NCBI GenBank assembly: GCA_900541875.1
Contig: UQLF01000002.1
Location: 62,001-126,000, forward strand
Length of the DNA stretch: 64,000 nucleotides
Source of the DNA: an uncultured Collinsella sp.
Lineage (GTDB): Bacteria > Actinomycetota > Coriobacteriia > Coriobacteriales > Coriobacteriaceae
Direction of reading: 5' to 3'
The position numbers and the translations under genes are program-made. The notes under the pieces are model-generated. The model did no database searches and was not told where the DNA came from. It saw only the letters and a program-made list of their open reading frames with translations. Positions 51,225 through 59,059 of this stretch are shown here, one piece after another (positions within the stretch are counted from its first letter, which is position 1; every line of letters starts with the position of its first letter).

Positions 51225-51279
51225 GTGCCGTTGTCAACGTGTTTGCGGACACAAGTCTACGGTTGTGGAGCAGCGGGGA

Positions 51280-52203
51280 TTATGACGGTCGTGCCGCGGC
51301 GGAAGACGCACGGTCGCCCTGCAGGAGCTGACGGTAGGGGAGGAAGCCGATGAACGAGACGACCGCCTGCGAGTGCGCGGCGTTCCGCTTGAGGTAGAGC
51401 CTGACCTCGGAGGTCGTCGCGGGCTCAAGCGGCACCAGGGCTACCTTTCCGCTGGCAAGCGATTCCGCCGGCTTGCGCATGAGGAATGAGACACCGGCGT
51501 CGCGTGCGACAAGAGAGATGATGTTCTCGGCTCGTTTGCCGGTGAACGTAACACGTGGGCCAAATCCAGCTTCTCGACAAAGGGAAAGGACGAGCTCGCT
51601 TACGAACGAGCCTTGGGGAAGCATGAGGAAATTCTCGTCGATAAGGTCGTCTATCTCGACGGTGTCACGTTCGGCGAGCGGATGGTCGAGCGGAAGGACG
51701 GCCACGAGCCGGTCGGTCGTAAAGGGAATCTTTTTGAACTCCGGCTCGATGGCGCCGCTGTCACGGATGAAGGCCAGGTCAATGTCCTCGTGCAGGAGCA
51801 TACGCTTGAGTGTGTCGCCCTCGCCTTCGATGAGCTCGACAGAATATGAGGGGTTCGCCTGCTGAAAATCGATGACGGCGTCCGTGATCCCATAAGGGGC
51901 CATAATGGGGATAGAACCTACGGTGAGGTGCTCGAGCGGCTCACCTGCGCCAATTTGAATGGCGGCAAGATAGCGGTGCTGAAGCGTCGCAATTTTTTGC
52001 GCATAGGGGAGGAGCGCTTCACCTTGCGCGGTGAGTGTTACGTGGCGCTGGCTTCGATCGATGAGCTTACAGCCGAGTTCGTGCTCCATTGCCATGATGT
52101 GCTTGGAGAGGGTTGATTGCGACATGAAAAGCAGTTCCGCCGCATCAAGAAACGTGCGTGACTGTGCTAAGATGGCGAATTCGCCAAAGCGGCTGATATC
52201 CAT
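51280..52203 (-). CDS. LysR family transcriptional regulator
   Basis: Regulator of 307 residues: winged helix ISRFGEFAILAQSRTFLDAA and ELLFMSQSTLSKHIMAMEHE, then an effector domain. It faces the PTS/ceramidase-like cluster and is its likely regulator, acting at the symmetric box 45977-45993 on the far side. ATG 52203 follows GGAGGCC. The deformylase gene upstream ends 37 bases before it on the same strand, so the two may share a transcript. Confidence 0.9.
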   Translation of the reverse strand: MDISRFGEFAILAQSRTFLDAAELLFMSQSTLSKHIMAMEHELGCKLIDRSQRHVTLTAQGEALLPYAQKIATLQHRYLAAIQIGAGEPLEHLTVGSIPIMAPYGITDAVIDFQQANPSYSVELIEGEGDTLKRMLLHEDIDLAFIRDSGAIEPEFKKIPFTTDRLVAVLPLDHPLAERDTVEIDDLIDENFLMLPQGSFVSELVLSLCREAGFGPRVTFTGKRAENIISLVARDAGVSFLMRKPAESLASGKVALVPLEPATTSEVRLYLKRNAAHSQAVVSFIGFLPYRQLLQGDRASSAAARPS

Positions 52204-52239
52204 AGGGAGGCCTCCGGTACCCTCATTTTGGCAGGTGGC

Positions 52240-52650
52240 CTAAACCACGACGCCATTGCAGTGGTCGATTTCGTGCTGGATGATCTCGGCGGTGTAGCCC
52301 GAGAAGTTTTTGATGCGGTGAACGAAGTTCTCGTCCAAATACTCAACCTTAATGCGGCGATAGCGGGTGCAGGGACGCTCGCCGATCAGCGAGAGGCATC
52401 CTTCGCTCGTCTGATAGGCATTGACCTGTTCAAGAATTTGAGGGTTGTACATCAGGAGCGCCCTGTTGCCGTCCTTTACGCAGATGATGCGTTTGCGCAC
52501 ACCGATCATGTTGGCGGCGAGTCCCACGCACTCGTGCTCATGCTCGTGGAGCGTATCCAGGAGATCCTGCCCGGTCGCGGCATCGTCGGGTCCCGCGTCT
52601 TCGGAAGGCAGACGCAAAAAGAACTCGGATTTCATGATGGGCTTAATCAT
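52240..52650 (-). CDS. def: Short-type peptide deformylase
   Basis: Metalloprotein of 136 residues with motif 1 CVGLAANMIGV, motif 2 SEGCLSLIGER and motif 3 IIQHEIDHCNG. The Cys, both His and the catalytic Glu are intact, so removal of N-formyl groups from nascent proteins is likely. Motif 1 has Met where classic enzymes have Gln, a feature I recall from the short deformylases of Clostridia. ATG 52650 has GAGGAG six bases ahead; the long frame above is not supported. Compare the altered homologue at 38294. Confidence 0.88.
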   Translation of the reverse strand: MIKPIMKSEFFLRLPSEDAGPDDAATGQDLLDTLHEHEHECVGLAANMIGVRKRIICVKDGNRALLMYNPQILEQVNAYQTSEGCLSLIGERPCTRYRRIKVEYLDENFVHRIKNFSGYTAEIIQHEIDHCNGVVV

Positions 52651-52855
52651 GGCGGGCTCCTCATGTCTTATGCTTTCGTGGACTTTTAATAATAGCGCGG
52701 AAGGAAAGCTGTGCGTCCGCGTTACAATCTTTCGACGTTGGACCATGTTGTCAGACTCGTCGAGTACGGCGTCTGGCGTAAGTCTAGGGCTCATTTTTCG
52801 CCCTGGACTGTTCCTCTGGGGCGATGCGACTGTCGTTCCAAGAGGAAGGAAATGC

Positions 52856-54271
52856 ATGGGGAGCAAATCTCAGCAACAAGTTCAAGTAGCGCCATCGGCC
52901 ACTGCGGCGATTCTCGTCGTAATGTATATTGCAGCCTTTGTTGCCGCGTTTAACGAGAACATCATTAACGTGGCGTTGCACGACATTATGGCGGCCTTTT
53001 CGGTGAGTGCCACCACGGCGCAGTGGCTCGTTTCGGGCTACATGATCGTGACGTCGATCTTTACGGCCATCATGGCCTTCCTGTCCGGCCGTTTCTCGAC
53101 GCGCAAGCTGCTGTTTTTCGCATGCGGATGCATGGTCGCCGGCGAAGTCCTGTGCCTGTTCGCTCCGTCATTTAGCGTTTTGCTGCCAAGCCGTATTTTG
53201 CAGGCTGCGGGATCGGGCATCTTGTTCCCGCTCATGATGAACGTGGTGCTGTCTTGCGCTCCGCGCGAGAAGCTCGGTCTCTATCTGAGCCTGGGCGGAG
53301 CCTGCATTACGCTGGGGCCGGCGTTTGGACCCGTGATCAGCGGTCTTATGTGCACGTTGTTTGGCTGGAGGGCGGTGTTCGTAGTGCCGCTGGTGGGCGG
53401 CATTGTGGTCGCTGCGGCGGGCGTAAAGCTTGTTCAGAATGTCGGAGAGCGTTCGAACGCCACGCTTGATATTCTGTCGGTTGTTTTGCTCGCCGCCGGT
53501 ATTACGGCATTTGTGTATTCCGTAGGCGAGTTCTCGACCAATCTGATTGCCGGTATCGTGACGCTTTTCGCCGCCATTGTGCTGCTCGGCCTGTTTGCGG
53601 CCCGCCAGCTCAAGCTCGAGCATCCGGTGCTTAACGTGCGTCCCATGGCGAGCGTTCGTTTTTGGCCTGCGTGTCTGCTTGTGGTGGTGTCGATGATGAC
53701 GACGTTCTCGATGAGCGTTTTGTTGCCGCTCTATTTTGAGGGCGCATACGGCATGACCGCACTTGTTGCGGGCTTGCTCATTTTGCCGGCGATTGCCTGC
53801 AACGCCGTGACCTCGATTGTGGGCGGACGCGTGATGGACGCCCGTGGCGCATGGCCGCTGCTGCCGGTCGGCTTTGCCCTGATTGCCGTGGGGCAGACTG
53901 CCATCTCGATGACGGCGGCAAGCATGAACATCGGCGTTGTCGTGGCACTGACCGTTGTGGTGTATGCCGGAGTCGGTTTGGTGCTGAGTCCCTCGCAGAC
54001 GGCCGGCTTGGAGACGCTGCCTGCCGCTGAGCATCCCCACGGAACGGCATTGCTCAACACGTGGAACATGATTGCCGCATCGTTTGGTCCGTCGTTGTTT
54101 ATCGGTCTGCTCTCGAGTTCTGCGGCGACCGCCGGCGCCGCTGGCGTTGTGACCGACGTTGCCCAGGCGATTGGATTTGCAGCTGCCGTGCGTGTGGCGG
54201 CTGTAATTGCCGTGGTCGGGTTCGTGGCGTCGCTGGTGTACGCTCGTCGCGAGTCGCACATGTCGCATTAA
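52856..54271 (+). CDS. MFS transporter, DHA2-like drug exporter
   Basis: Membrane protein of 471 residues with about 14 hydrophobic segments. DHA2 features: NENIINVALHDIMAAFSVSA and TTAQWLVSGYMIVTSIFTAI (motif D1 region), LSGRFSTRKLL (motif A), GSGILFPLMMNVVL, and LSLGGACITLGPAFGPVISG (motif C, the exporter signature). It likely extrudes lipophilic compounds with protons. ATG 52856 follows AGAGGAAGGA; the frame upstream of it overlaps the deformylase gene and is spurious. Confidence 0.9.
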   Translation: MGSKSQQQVQVAPSATAAILVVMYIAAFVAAFNENIINVALHDIMAAFSVSATTAQWLVSGYMIVTSIFTAIMAFLSGRFSTRKLLFFACGCMVAGEVLCLFAPSFSVLLPSRILQAAGSGILFPLMMNVVLSCAPREKLGLYLSLGGACITLGPAFGPVISGLMCTLFGWRAVFVVPLVGGIVVAAAGVKLVQNVGERSNATLDILSVVLLAAGITAFVYSVGEFSTNLIAGIVTLFAAIVLLGLFAARQLKLEHPVLNVRPMASVRFWPACLLVVVSMMTTFSMSVLLPLYFEGAYGMTALVAGLLILPAIACNAVTSIVGGRVMDARGAWPLLPVGFALIAVGQTAISMTAASMNIGVVVALTVVVYAGVGLVLSPSQTAGLETLPAAEHPHGTALLNTWNMIAASFGPSLFIGLLSSSAATAGAAGVVTDVAQAIGFAAAVRVAAVIAVVGFVASLVYARRESHMSH

Positions 54272-54423
54272 TGTGTGCACATAGATTCTGCAGCTAGATT
54301 AGATGACGACACCATAAACTAGTGGACGTTTTGCCGAGAGGCATGAATGTTTAAAGCGCAAAGAGTGCGCGACGGGCCCCGCGAATGGGGCGATGATGCC
54401 CGAGAGGGCCAAGAAGGAGTCTC

Positions 54424-55335
54424 ATGTCCGAGAACGAAGAGATCATGAACGAGACCGAGAACGAGACCGTGGCTGCCGAGGTTGAGGCAGTCGAGACCGT
54501 GGAGACCGAAGCTGCCGAGGTTGAGGCTGCTGACGAGGTTTCCGCCGAGGAGGAGGCCGAGGTTGTCGAGGCCGCCGTTGATTACGATGACGAAGAGCTG
54601 ATGGACAAGATGCAGAAGGCCGCCCGCCTGCTGCGTAGCCGTCGCTTTGCTATTTCCAAAGAGGAGGAGGCCAAGGCCGAGCGCATGGCGAACATCGAGC
54701 GCGCCATCAAGCTCCTTGACCTCAAGCCCAAGATGGAGCAGAGGGAAATGTCCGACCTGTTGGGCATGCGCCTTCGTGAGCTCGATGGCCTGATGGCCGA
54801 GGCTGAGGCTGCCGATCTGGTTGGCCGCATCGACGACGCCGAGGGCGATATGCGCAAGATCGTTGTCTTCGCTGCCGAGGATGCCGCTGAGGGCCTGGTC
54901 GAGCTTGCCAACAAGAAGGAGAAGCTCCTGCCCGAGCTTTCTTACGAGGAGGCTACCGAGCTGATGGCCGCTCTCGATAAGGTCATCGCTCCGCTCGTCG
55001 CCATGGGCCTGGACGAGGACCGCGGTCCTCGCGGCGGTCGTGACGATCGCGGTGGCCGTGGCGGCGACCGTGGCGGTCGCGGCGGCTTTGGCGATCGCGG
55101 TGGCCGTGGCGGTGACCGCGGTGGTCGTGGCGGCGACCGTGGCGGCCGTGGCGGCTTTGGTGACCGTGGCGGCGACCGTGGCGGTCGCGGCGGCTTTGGC
55201 GGCAACCGTGGTGGCTATGGCGATCGCGGTGGCAACCGTGGTGGCTTTGGCGGCAACCGTGGTAACGACCGCGGCGGTCGCGGTGGCGATCGTGGCGGCC
55301 GCAACGGCGGCGGTTTCCGCGGCAACCGTTTTTAG
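54424..55335 (+). CDS. Winged-helix protein with acidic N-terminus and RGG-repeat tail
   Basis: Protein of 303 residues in three parts. Residues 1-60 are acidic (Glu/Val/Ala), probably disordered. Residues ~60-195 have a MarR-like winged helix: KMEQREMSDLLGMRLRELD, then ADLVGRIDDAEGDMRKIVVF, and a helical dimer-like region. Residues ~200-303 are almost only GDRGGRGG, GFGDRGG and GNRGG repeats, an RGG-type RNA-binding, low-complexity tail that is rare in bacteria. AAGGAG precedes ATG. A plausible role is RNA or ribonucleoprotein assembly, perhaps with phase separation; this is inference. Confidence 0.85.
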   Translation: MSENEEIMNETENETVAAEVEAVETVETEAAEVEAADEVSAEEEAEVVEAAVDYDDEELMDKMQKAARLLRSRRFAISKEEEAKAERMANIERAIKLLDLKPKMEQREMSDLLGMRLRELDGLMAEAEAADLVGRIDDAEGDMRKIVVFAAEDAAEGLVELANKKEKLLPELSYEEATELMAALDKVIAPLVAMGLDEDRGPRGGRDDRGGRGGDRGGRGGFGDRGGRGGDRGGRGGDRGGRGGFGDRGGDRGGRGGFGGNRGGYGDRGGNRGGFGGNRGNDRGGRGGDRGGRNGGGFRGNRF

Positions 55336-55337
55336 GG

Positions 55338-55364
55338 GTTACGCGGTTCTACGAACCGCGTAAC
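55338..55364. terminator. Perfect hairpin just after the RGG gene
   Basis: GTTACGCGGTTC and GAACCGCGTAAC pair with a three-base loop, two bases past the stop. There is no T-run after it, so termination may be inefficient. Confidence 0.6.
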
Positions 55365-55377
55365 TAGTTGACGCTGC

Positions 55378-55477
55378 GCGCCCACCAGAGCGACAACTTG
55401 TCATTCAAAGAGGACGGCATGACCAGAAGGTCTATGCCGTCCTCTTTTCATGCCAATTTGTTCGCTCTGGTGGGCGC
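55378..55477. repeat. 100-bp element with two nested inverted repeats
   Basis: Outer 16-bp arms are perfect, starting GCGCCCACCAGAGCGA and ending with its reverse complement. Inside, AAAGAGGACGGCAT (55407) pairs with ATGCCGTCCTCTTT (55434). The inner hairpin is followed by T and resembles a terminator; the outer arms make it a larger cruciform, MITE-like or ncRNA-like unit. Confidence 0.75.
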
Positions 55478-55530
55478 TCGCTGTCGGTGTCAAAACATCG
55501 GCATTGCCATGATCCAGACCTGCTAAAAGA

Positions 55531-55586
55531 TAGTCGTTGGGGACGTTCTTGTTTGACTAGTCGTTTAAGAGCGTCCCCAACGACTA
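55531..55586. repeat. Second TAGTCRTTGGGGACG palindrome
   Basis: TAGTCGTTGGGGACGTTCTT opens the 56-bp element and AAGAGCGTCCCCAACGACTA closes it, with GACTAGTCGTTT in the centre. It is the same family as 10992-11049. Position 6 is G here and A there, and the paired base changes from T to C, which keeps the stem. Confidence 0.85.
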
Positions 55587-55592
55587 CATAGC

Positions 55593-55660
55593 ATGAGAGT
55601 GGATAATCTTCCGGTTTGAGCCTGCATCCAAGTTCAAAGTGGGAGATTATCCACTCTCAT
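55593..55660. repeat. GAGAGTGGATAATCT palindrome
   Basis: ATGAGAGTGGATAATCTTCC and GGGAGATTATCCACTCTCAT match at 19 of 20 positions, with a 28-base centre. It lies 22 bases past the pdxT stop and is the third different palindrome in this 346-bp intergenic region. Confidence 0.8.
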
Positions 55661-55681
55661 TTCGTTTGATGATTTCGATGC

Positions 55682-56269
55682 CTACATTTGGAGGAAGAGC
55701 TCGTGGAGGCGGGTGTCTTCGTCGAGTTCGGGGTGGAAGGTTACGCCGAGCTGGTTGCCCTGACGGGCGGCGACGATACGGCCGTCGACTTTCGCTAAGG
55801 CCTTGGCGTCGCCGTGGGCCTCGACGATGCGGGGCGCGCGGATGAACGTCAGCGGCACTTCACCGTCGATGCCGGTTACCTGCCCCTTGGTTCGAAAGCT
55901 ACCGAGCTGCCTGCCGTAGGCATTGCGCTCGACAAGTACATCCATGGTTGCCAAACGCGGCGTGCCCTTATCGTCGTGGGCGGCAAGGTCGTGAGCCAGC
56001 AGAATCAGGCCGGCGCAGGTGCCCAGGACGGGCATGCCTTCAACGATACGGGCGCGAAGCTCCTCGAGCATGCCCAACTCATCAAGCAGTTTCCCTTGAA
56101 CGGTGGACTCGCCGCCAGGGAGGACCAGGCGATCAAAGTTCTGCTGCAAATCGGCCGCCTGCCTCAGCTCAATACAACGTGCGCCCAGCTCGGATAGCCT
56201 TGCCTCGTGCTCGGCAAAAGCGCCTTGGACCGCCAGCACGGCGACCGTTTGGTCTGCATAATCGCTCAT
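55682..56269 (-). CDS. pdxT: Pyridoxal 5'-phosphate synthase glutaminase subunit
   Basis: Class I glutamine amidotransferase of 195 residues that makes ammonia for PLP synthesis. It starts VAVLAVQGAFAEHEARLSEL, has the oxyanion motif LVLPGGESTVQGKLL, the nucleophile Cys in PVLGTCAGLILLAHDL, RNAYGRQLGSF and the late catalytic His/Glu in VTFHPELDEDTRLHELFL (family FHPE). ATG 56269 follows AAAGGATCG and lies 20 bases after pdxS, so the two are one operon and one complex. Confidence 0.96.
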   Translation of the reverse strand: MSDYADQTVAVLAVQGAFAEHEARLSELGARCIELRQAADLQQNFDRLVLPGGESTVQGKLLDELGMLEELRARIVEGMPVLGTCAGLILLAHDLAAHDDKGTPRLATMDVLVERNAYGRQLGSFRTKGQVTGIDGEVPLTFIRAPRIVEAHGDAKALAKVDGRIVAARQGNQLGVTFHPELDEDTRLHELFLQM

Positions 56270-56289
56270 GTGCGATCCTTTCTGCTGGA

Positions 56290-57180
56290 CTAGCGCCCGC
56301 GCTCCTCCATGATGATCTCGATCTCGTCAGCGTTGATGCCGACCATGGCCTCGCCCAGGTCCTCCGAAAGCTCGGCGATGAGTTTGGCGTCGGTGAAGTT
56401 TGCCACGGCCTTGACGATGGCGGCTGCGCGCTTGGCGGGGTCGCCGCTCTTAAAGATGCCCGAGCCGACAAAGACGCCCTCGGCACCCAGCTGCATCATC
56501 AGCGCGGCATCGGCCGGGGTTGCTACGCCGCCGGCGGCAAAGTTTACGACGGGAAGCTTGCCCGTGGCATGGACCTCGCGTACCAGCTCGACCGGAACCT
56601 GCAGTTGCTTGGCTGCCTCAAAGAGCTCGTCGTCGCGCAGGGCAACAACGTCGCGGATCTGCTTTTGGATCTTGCGCATGTGACGCACGGCCTGAACGAC
56701 GTCGCCCGTACCCGGCTCACCCTTGGTGCGAATCATCGTGGCGCCCTCGGCAACACGGCGCAGCGCCTCGCCCAGATCGCGGGCGCCGCAGACAAACGGC
56801 ACGTCAAACTGGGTCTTGTCGATGTGATAGACGTCATCGGCAGGGGAGAGAACCTCGGACTCGTCGATGTAATCGATCTCGATAGCCTGCAGGACCTGCG
56901 CCTCGACAATGTGACCGATGCGGCACTTGGCCATAACAGGGATGGAGACGGCCTCCTGGATGCCCTTGATCATCTTGGGGTCGCTCATGCGCGAGACGCC
57001 GCCTGCGGCACGGATGTCGGCCGGGATGCGCTCGAGAGCCATGACGGCGCAGGCGCCTGCCTCCTCGGCGATGCGTGCCTGCTCGGGCGTGGTGACGTCC
57101 ATGATGACGCCGCCCTTGAGCATCTGCGCGAGTTCGCGATTGAGTTTGACGCGATCGGCCTTGCTGGTCTGTTCTGCCAT
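56290..57180 (-). CDS. pdxS: Pyridoxal 5'-phosphate synthase subunit PdxS
   Basis: TIM-barrel synthase of 296 residues that forms PLP from ribose 5-phosphate, glyceraldehyde 3-phosphate and ammonia. Conserved parts: NRELAQMLKGGVIMDV (with the first catalytic Lys after it is lost or kept in MDVTTPEQ), PKMIKGIQEAVSIPVMAKCRIGH, DYIDESEVLSPADDVYHIDK in part, FVCGARDLGEALRRVAEGA and LPVVNFAAGGVATPADAALM. ATG 57180 has AAGGGAG ahead; a longer frame to 57222 has no site. Divergent from pdxR, which should activate it. Confidence 0.97.
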   Translation of the reverse strand: MAEQTSKADRVKLNRELAQMLKGGVIMDVTTPEQARIAEEAGACAVMALERIPADIRAAGGVSRMSDPKMIKGIQEAVSIPVMAKCRIGHIVEAQVLQAIEIDYIDESEVLSPADDVYHIDKTQFDVPFVCGARDLGEALRRVAEGATMIRTKGEPGTGDVVQAVRHMRKIQKQIRDVVALRDDELFEAAKQLQVPVELVREVHATGKLPVVNFAAGGVATPADAALMMQLGAEGVFVGSGIFKSGDPAKRAAAIVKAVANFTDAKLIAELSEDLGEAMVGINADEIEIIMEERGR

Positions 57181-57270
57181 GGTTGCTCCCTTGGTTGGCA
57201 TGTGCATTGCTTGACGGAACATCCTATCGGGGAGCTGGGTATGGCAAAATACTCAGTTTTCGAGATAATA

Positions 57271-57314
57271 ATAAGGTCAGCTTAATACCAGATTGAGCAG
57301 CTCGATAAGGTCAG
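57271..57314. promoter_or_regulatory. Direct repeat ATAAGGTCAG, probable PdxR sites
   Basis: ATAAGGTCAG is present at 57271-57280 and 57305-57314, 34 bp start to start, about three helical turns. PdxR proteins of other bacteria bind directly repeated motifs between pdxR and pdxS. The second copy also overlaps the pdxR ribosome binding region, so autoregulation is possible. Confidence 0.65.
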
Positions 57315-57325
57315 GTGGCAAACTC

Positions 57326-58762
57326 ATGCTTGACTACAATTTGGAAAAACGCGGCGAAGCATCGCTTTATGAGTATGTTTACCAGCAAATTCGAGATGAT
57401 ATTGTTGCTGGACGTATTGCGGCGGGGGAGCATCTTCCGTCTAAGCGCGCCTTTGCCAGTCATTTGGGAATCAGTGTCATTACCATCGAGAATGCATATA
57501 GCCAGTTACTTGCCGAGGGCTATATTTGCTCAATGCCGCGTCGTGGCTACTACGCTTGCGAGCTTCCGGATGCACCGGTTTTGGCTTCGGCTGCGGAGGG
57601 CATCGACCGAGATGCCACCTCTGCGGGTCCCAGCGCGCATGATGTCAACGGACAGGTCGAGCGATTCGATACACTTTCTCCTTCCGCTTTGGAGGCGGCG
57701 CGGCTTTGGCAAAGCGCACTACGGGCGACGCTGGCATCCGAAGATGAGCGCGAAATCTTTTCGCCCGCACCGGCGCAGGGCACCGCTCGGCTGCGACGCG
57801 CAATTGCTCACCATCTGCGTGGGACAAGGGGTATGAATGTCGACCCCAACAACATTGTTATCGGTGCAGGCGCCCAGCTGCTCGATACCATGTTGGTTCA
57901 GTTGCTTGGCGCTGACAAGGTGTATGCCGTTGAGGACCCGGGCTATTTGCGTCTGACGCGCATCTATCAGGCTATGGGCTGCAAAGTTCGACATATCCCG
58001 TTGGATGATGAGGGCGTGGACTTGAGCACTCTGCAGAAAAGCGGGACCGATGTCCTTCACCTGATGCCGTCCCATCAGTATCCGACCGGCCTTGTGACGA
58101 GCATTGCGCGTCGCTATGCGCTGCTGAGCTGGGCCGCAGAGCGACCAGGTCGGTATCTTATCGAAGATGACTTTGATTGCGAGTTTCGCCTTGCCGGCAA
58201 GCCGATTCCCGCGCTCGCGTCGATCGATGCCGCCCAGTCGGTTATCTACACCAACACGTTTTCGAAGAGCCTGTCATCGGCGTTGCGTTTAGCGTACATG
58301 GTGTTGCCTGATGAGCTGATGGAGCGGTTTAGGTGCGAGCTGGGTTTTTACGCCTCGTCGGTGAGCTCTGTTGACCAGGTTGCTTTGGCGCGTTTACTGG
58401 AATCGGGTGATTACGAGCGACATGTGAACCGCGTGCGCGTTCGTGCTCGCGAGGCGCGTGATGGCCTGGCGGCGCTTGTACGGAAGGCATTTCCGGCAGG
58501 GGAAGTCTCGATCGAGCATGCAGACGCGGGCCTTTACTGTACCGTGGTTGCGGAACGCGGAGCGGGCGGAAGCTCTTTTGTGCGGGCCCTCACGCGCTCG
58601 AGTATCCCTTTTGTCGATATCAGTGACTGTTATTGGTGTGCCGATGGCGCATCTGTCCCTGAAAACTCAACTCAAATTCTTGTCCAGTATGACGATCTGA
58701 GTCCAAAAGTGCTAACTACCTTGGAATTGCAGTTAATGGGGGACATTCTGCAACCTAAGTGA
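57326..58762 (+). CDS. pdxR: MocR-type regulator of PLP synthesis
   Basis: GntR/aminotransferase fusion of 478 residues. Winged helix at 15-80 (SLYEYVYQQIRDDIVAGRIAAGEHLPSKRAFASHLGIS in parts), then a fold-type I aminotransferase domain: GAGAQLLDTMLVQLL, EDPGYLRLTRIYQA, HLMPSHQYPTGLVTS, and the PLP Lys in YTNTFSKSLSSALRLAYMVLP in parts. PdxR senses PLP and controls pdxST, which diverges from it. ATG 57326 follows AGGTGG. The TGA stop lies within the first bases of a 119-bp repeat (AAG TGA). Confidence 0.93.
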   Translation: MLDYNLEKRGEASLYEYVYQQIRDDIVAGRIAAGEHLPSKRAFASHLGISVITIENAYSQLLAEGYICSMPRRGYYACELPDAPVLASAAEGIDRDATSAGPSAHDVNGQVERFDTLSPSALEAARLWQSALRATLASEDEREIFSPAPAQGTARLRRAIAHHLRGTRGMNVDPNNIVIGAGAQLLDTMLVQLLGADKVYAVEDPGYLRLTRIYQAMGCKVRHIPLDDEGVDLSTLQKSGTDVLHLMPSHQYPTGLVTSIARRYALLSWAAERPGRYLIEDDFDCEFRLAGKPIPALASIDAAQSVIYTNTFSKSLSSALRLAYMVLPDELMERFRCELGFYASSVSSVDQVALARLLESGDYERHVNRVRVRAREARDGLAALVRKAFPAGEVSIEHADAGLYCTVVAERGAGGSSFVRALTRSSIPFVDISDCYWCADGASVPENSTQILVQYDDLSPKVLTTLELQLMGDILQPK

Positions 58763-58875
58763 GTAGACTTTTGGAACTTTGGCGACCAGGCAGTTTTGTA
58801 ACAAGCTATCTACCTGCGGTTTTGAAAAGCAGGATGACCGGCCTGCTCGGGATGTTTAAAAAGGTCTACTCACTT
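58757..58875. repeat. 119-bp repeat, copy A, overlapping the pdxR stop codon
   Basis: It starts AAGTGAGTAGACTTTTGG and ends GGTCTACTCACTT; the ends are inverted repeats (12 bp perfect). Copy B at 60178-60296 has exactly the same length and is alike over most of its left 65 bp. The first bases encode the last Lys codon and TGA stop of pdxR. No target duplication is visible. Confidence 0.9.
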
Positions 58876-58910
58876 GCCGCGCAAAGCTTCTGCATGAGAA
58901 AAAAAATGGG

Positions 58911-58976
58911 GTTTTCAACAGAACTTCGTCCAGCTCTTGGCAAGCTTTTGGTCAGTTGGGGAGGGCTGTTGAAAAC
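58911..58976. repeat. 66-bp inverted repeat with GTTTTCAACAG ends
   Basis: GTTTTCAACAG (58911) and CTGTTGAAAAC (58966) are perfect 11-bp arms around 44 bases. It lies between copy A of the 119-bp repeat and the unknown nuclease-like gene, in a 297-bp gap that otherwise shows nothing. Confidence 0.65.
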
Positions 58977-59059
58977 TTAGCAGTCCGTTCGGTGCCATTT
59001 TTGGTGCGTTCGCGCCAATGCGTGACTGACTGGGTTGAAATTCGTGTTTTCCTGTGCCT

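Noticed and set aside
52225..52237. TTTTGGCAGGT match to the ACCTGCCAAAA repeat
   Set aside because: Only the outermost 11 bases match, with no GGGACAGG core or second arm; likely chance.
55001..55335. CRISPR-like or tandem DNA repeat in the RGG region
   Set aside because: The repetition is codon-level GGC/CGT in a coding frame, without regular repeat-spacer structure.
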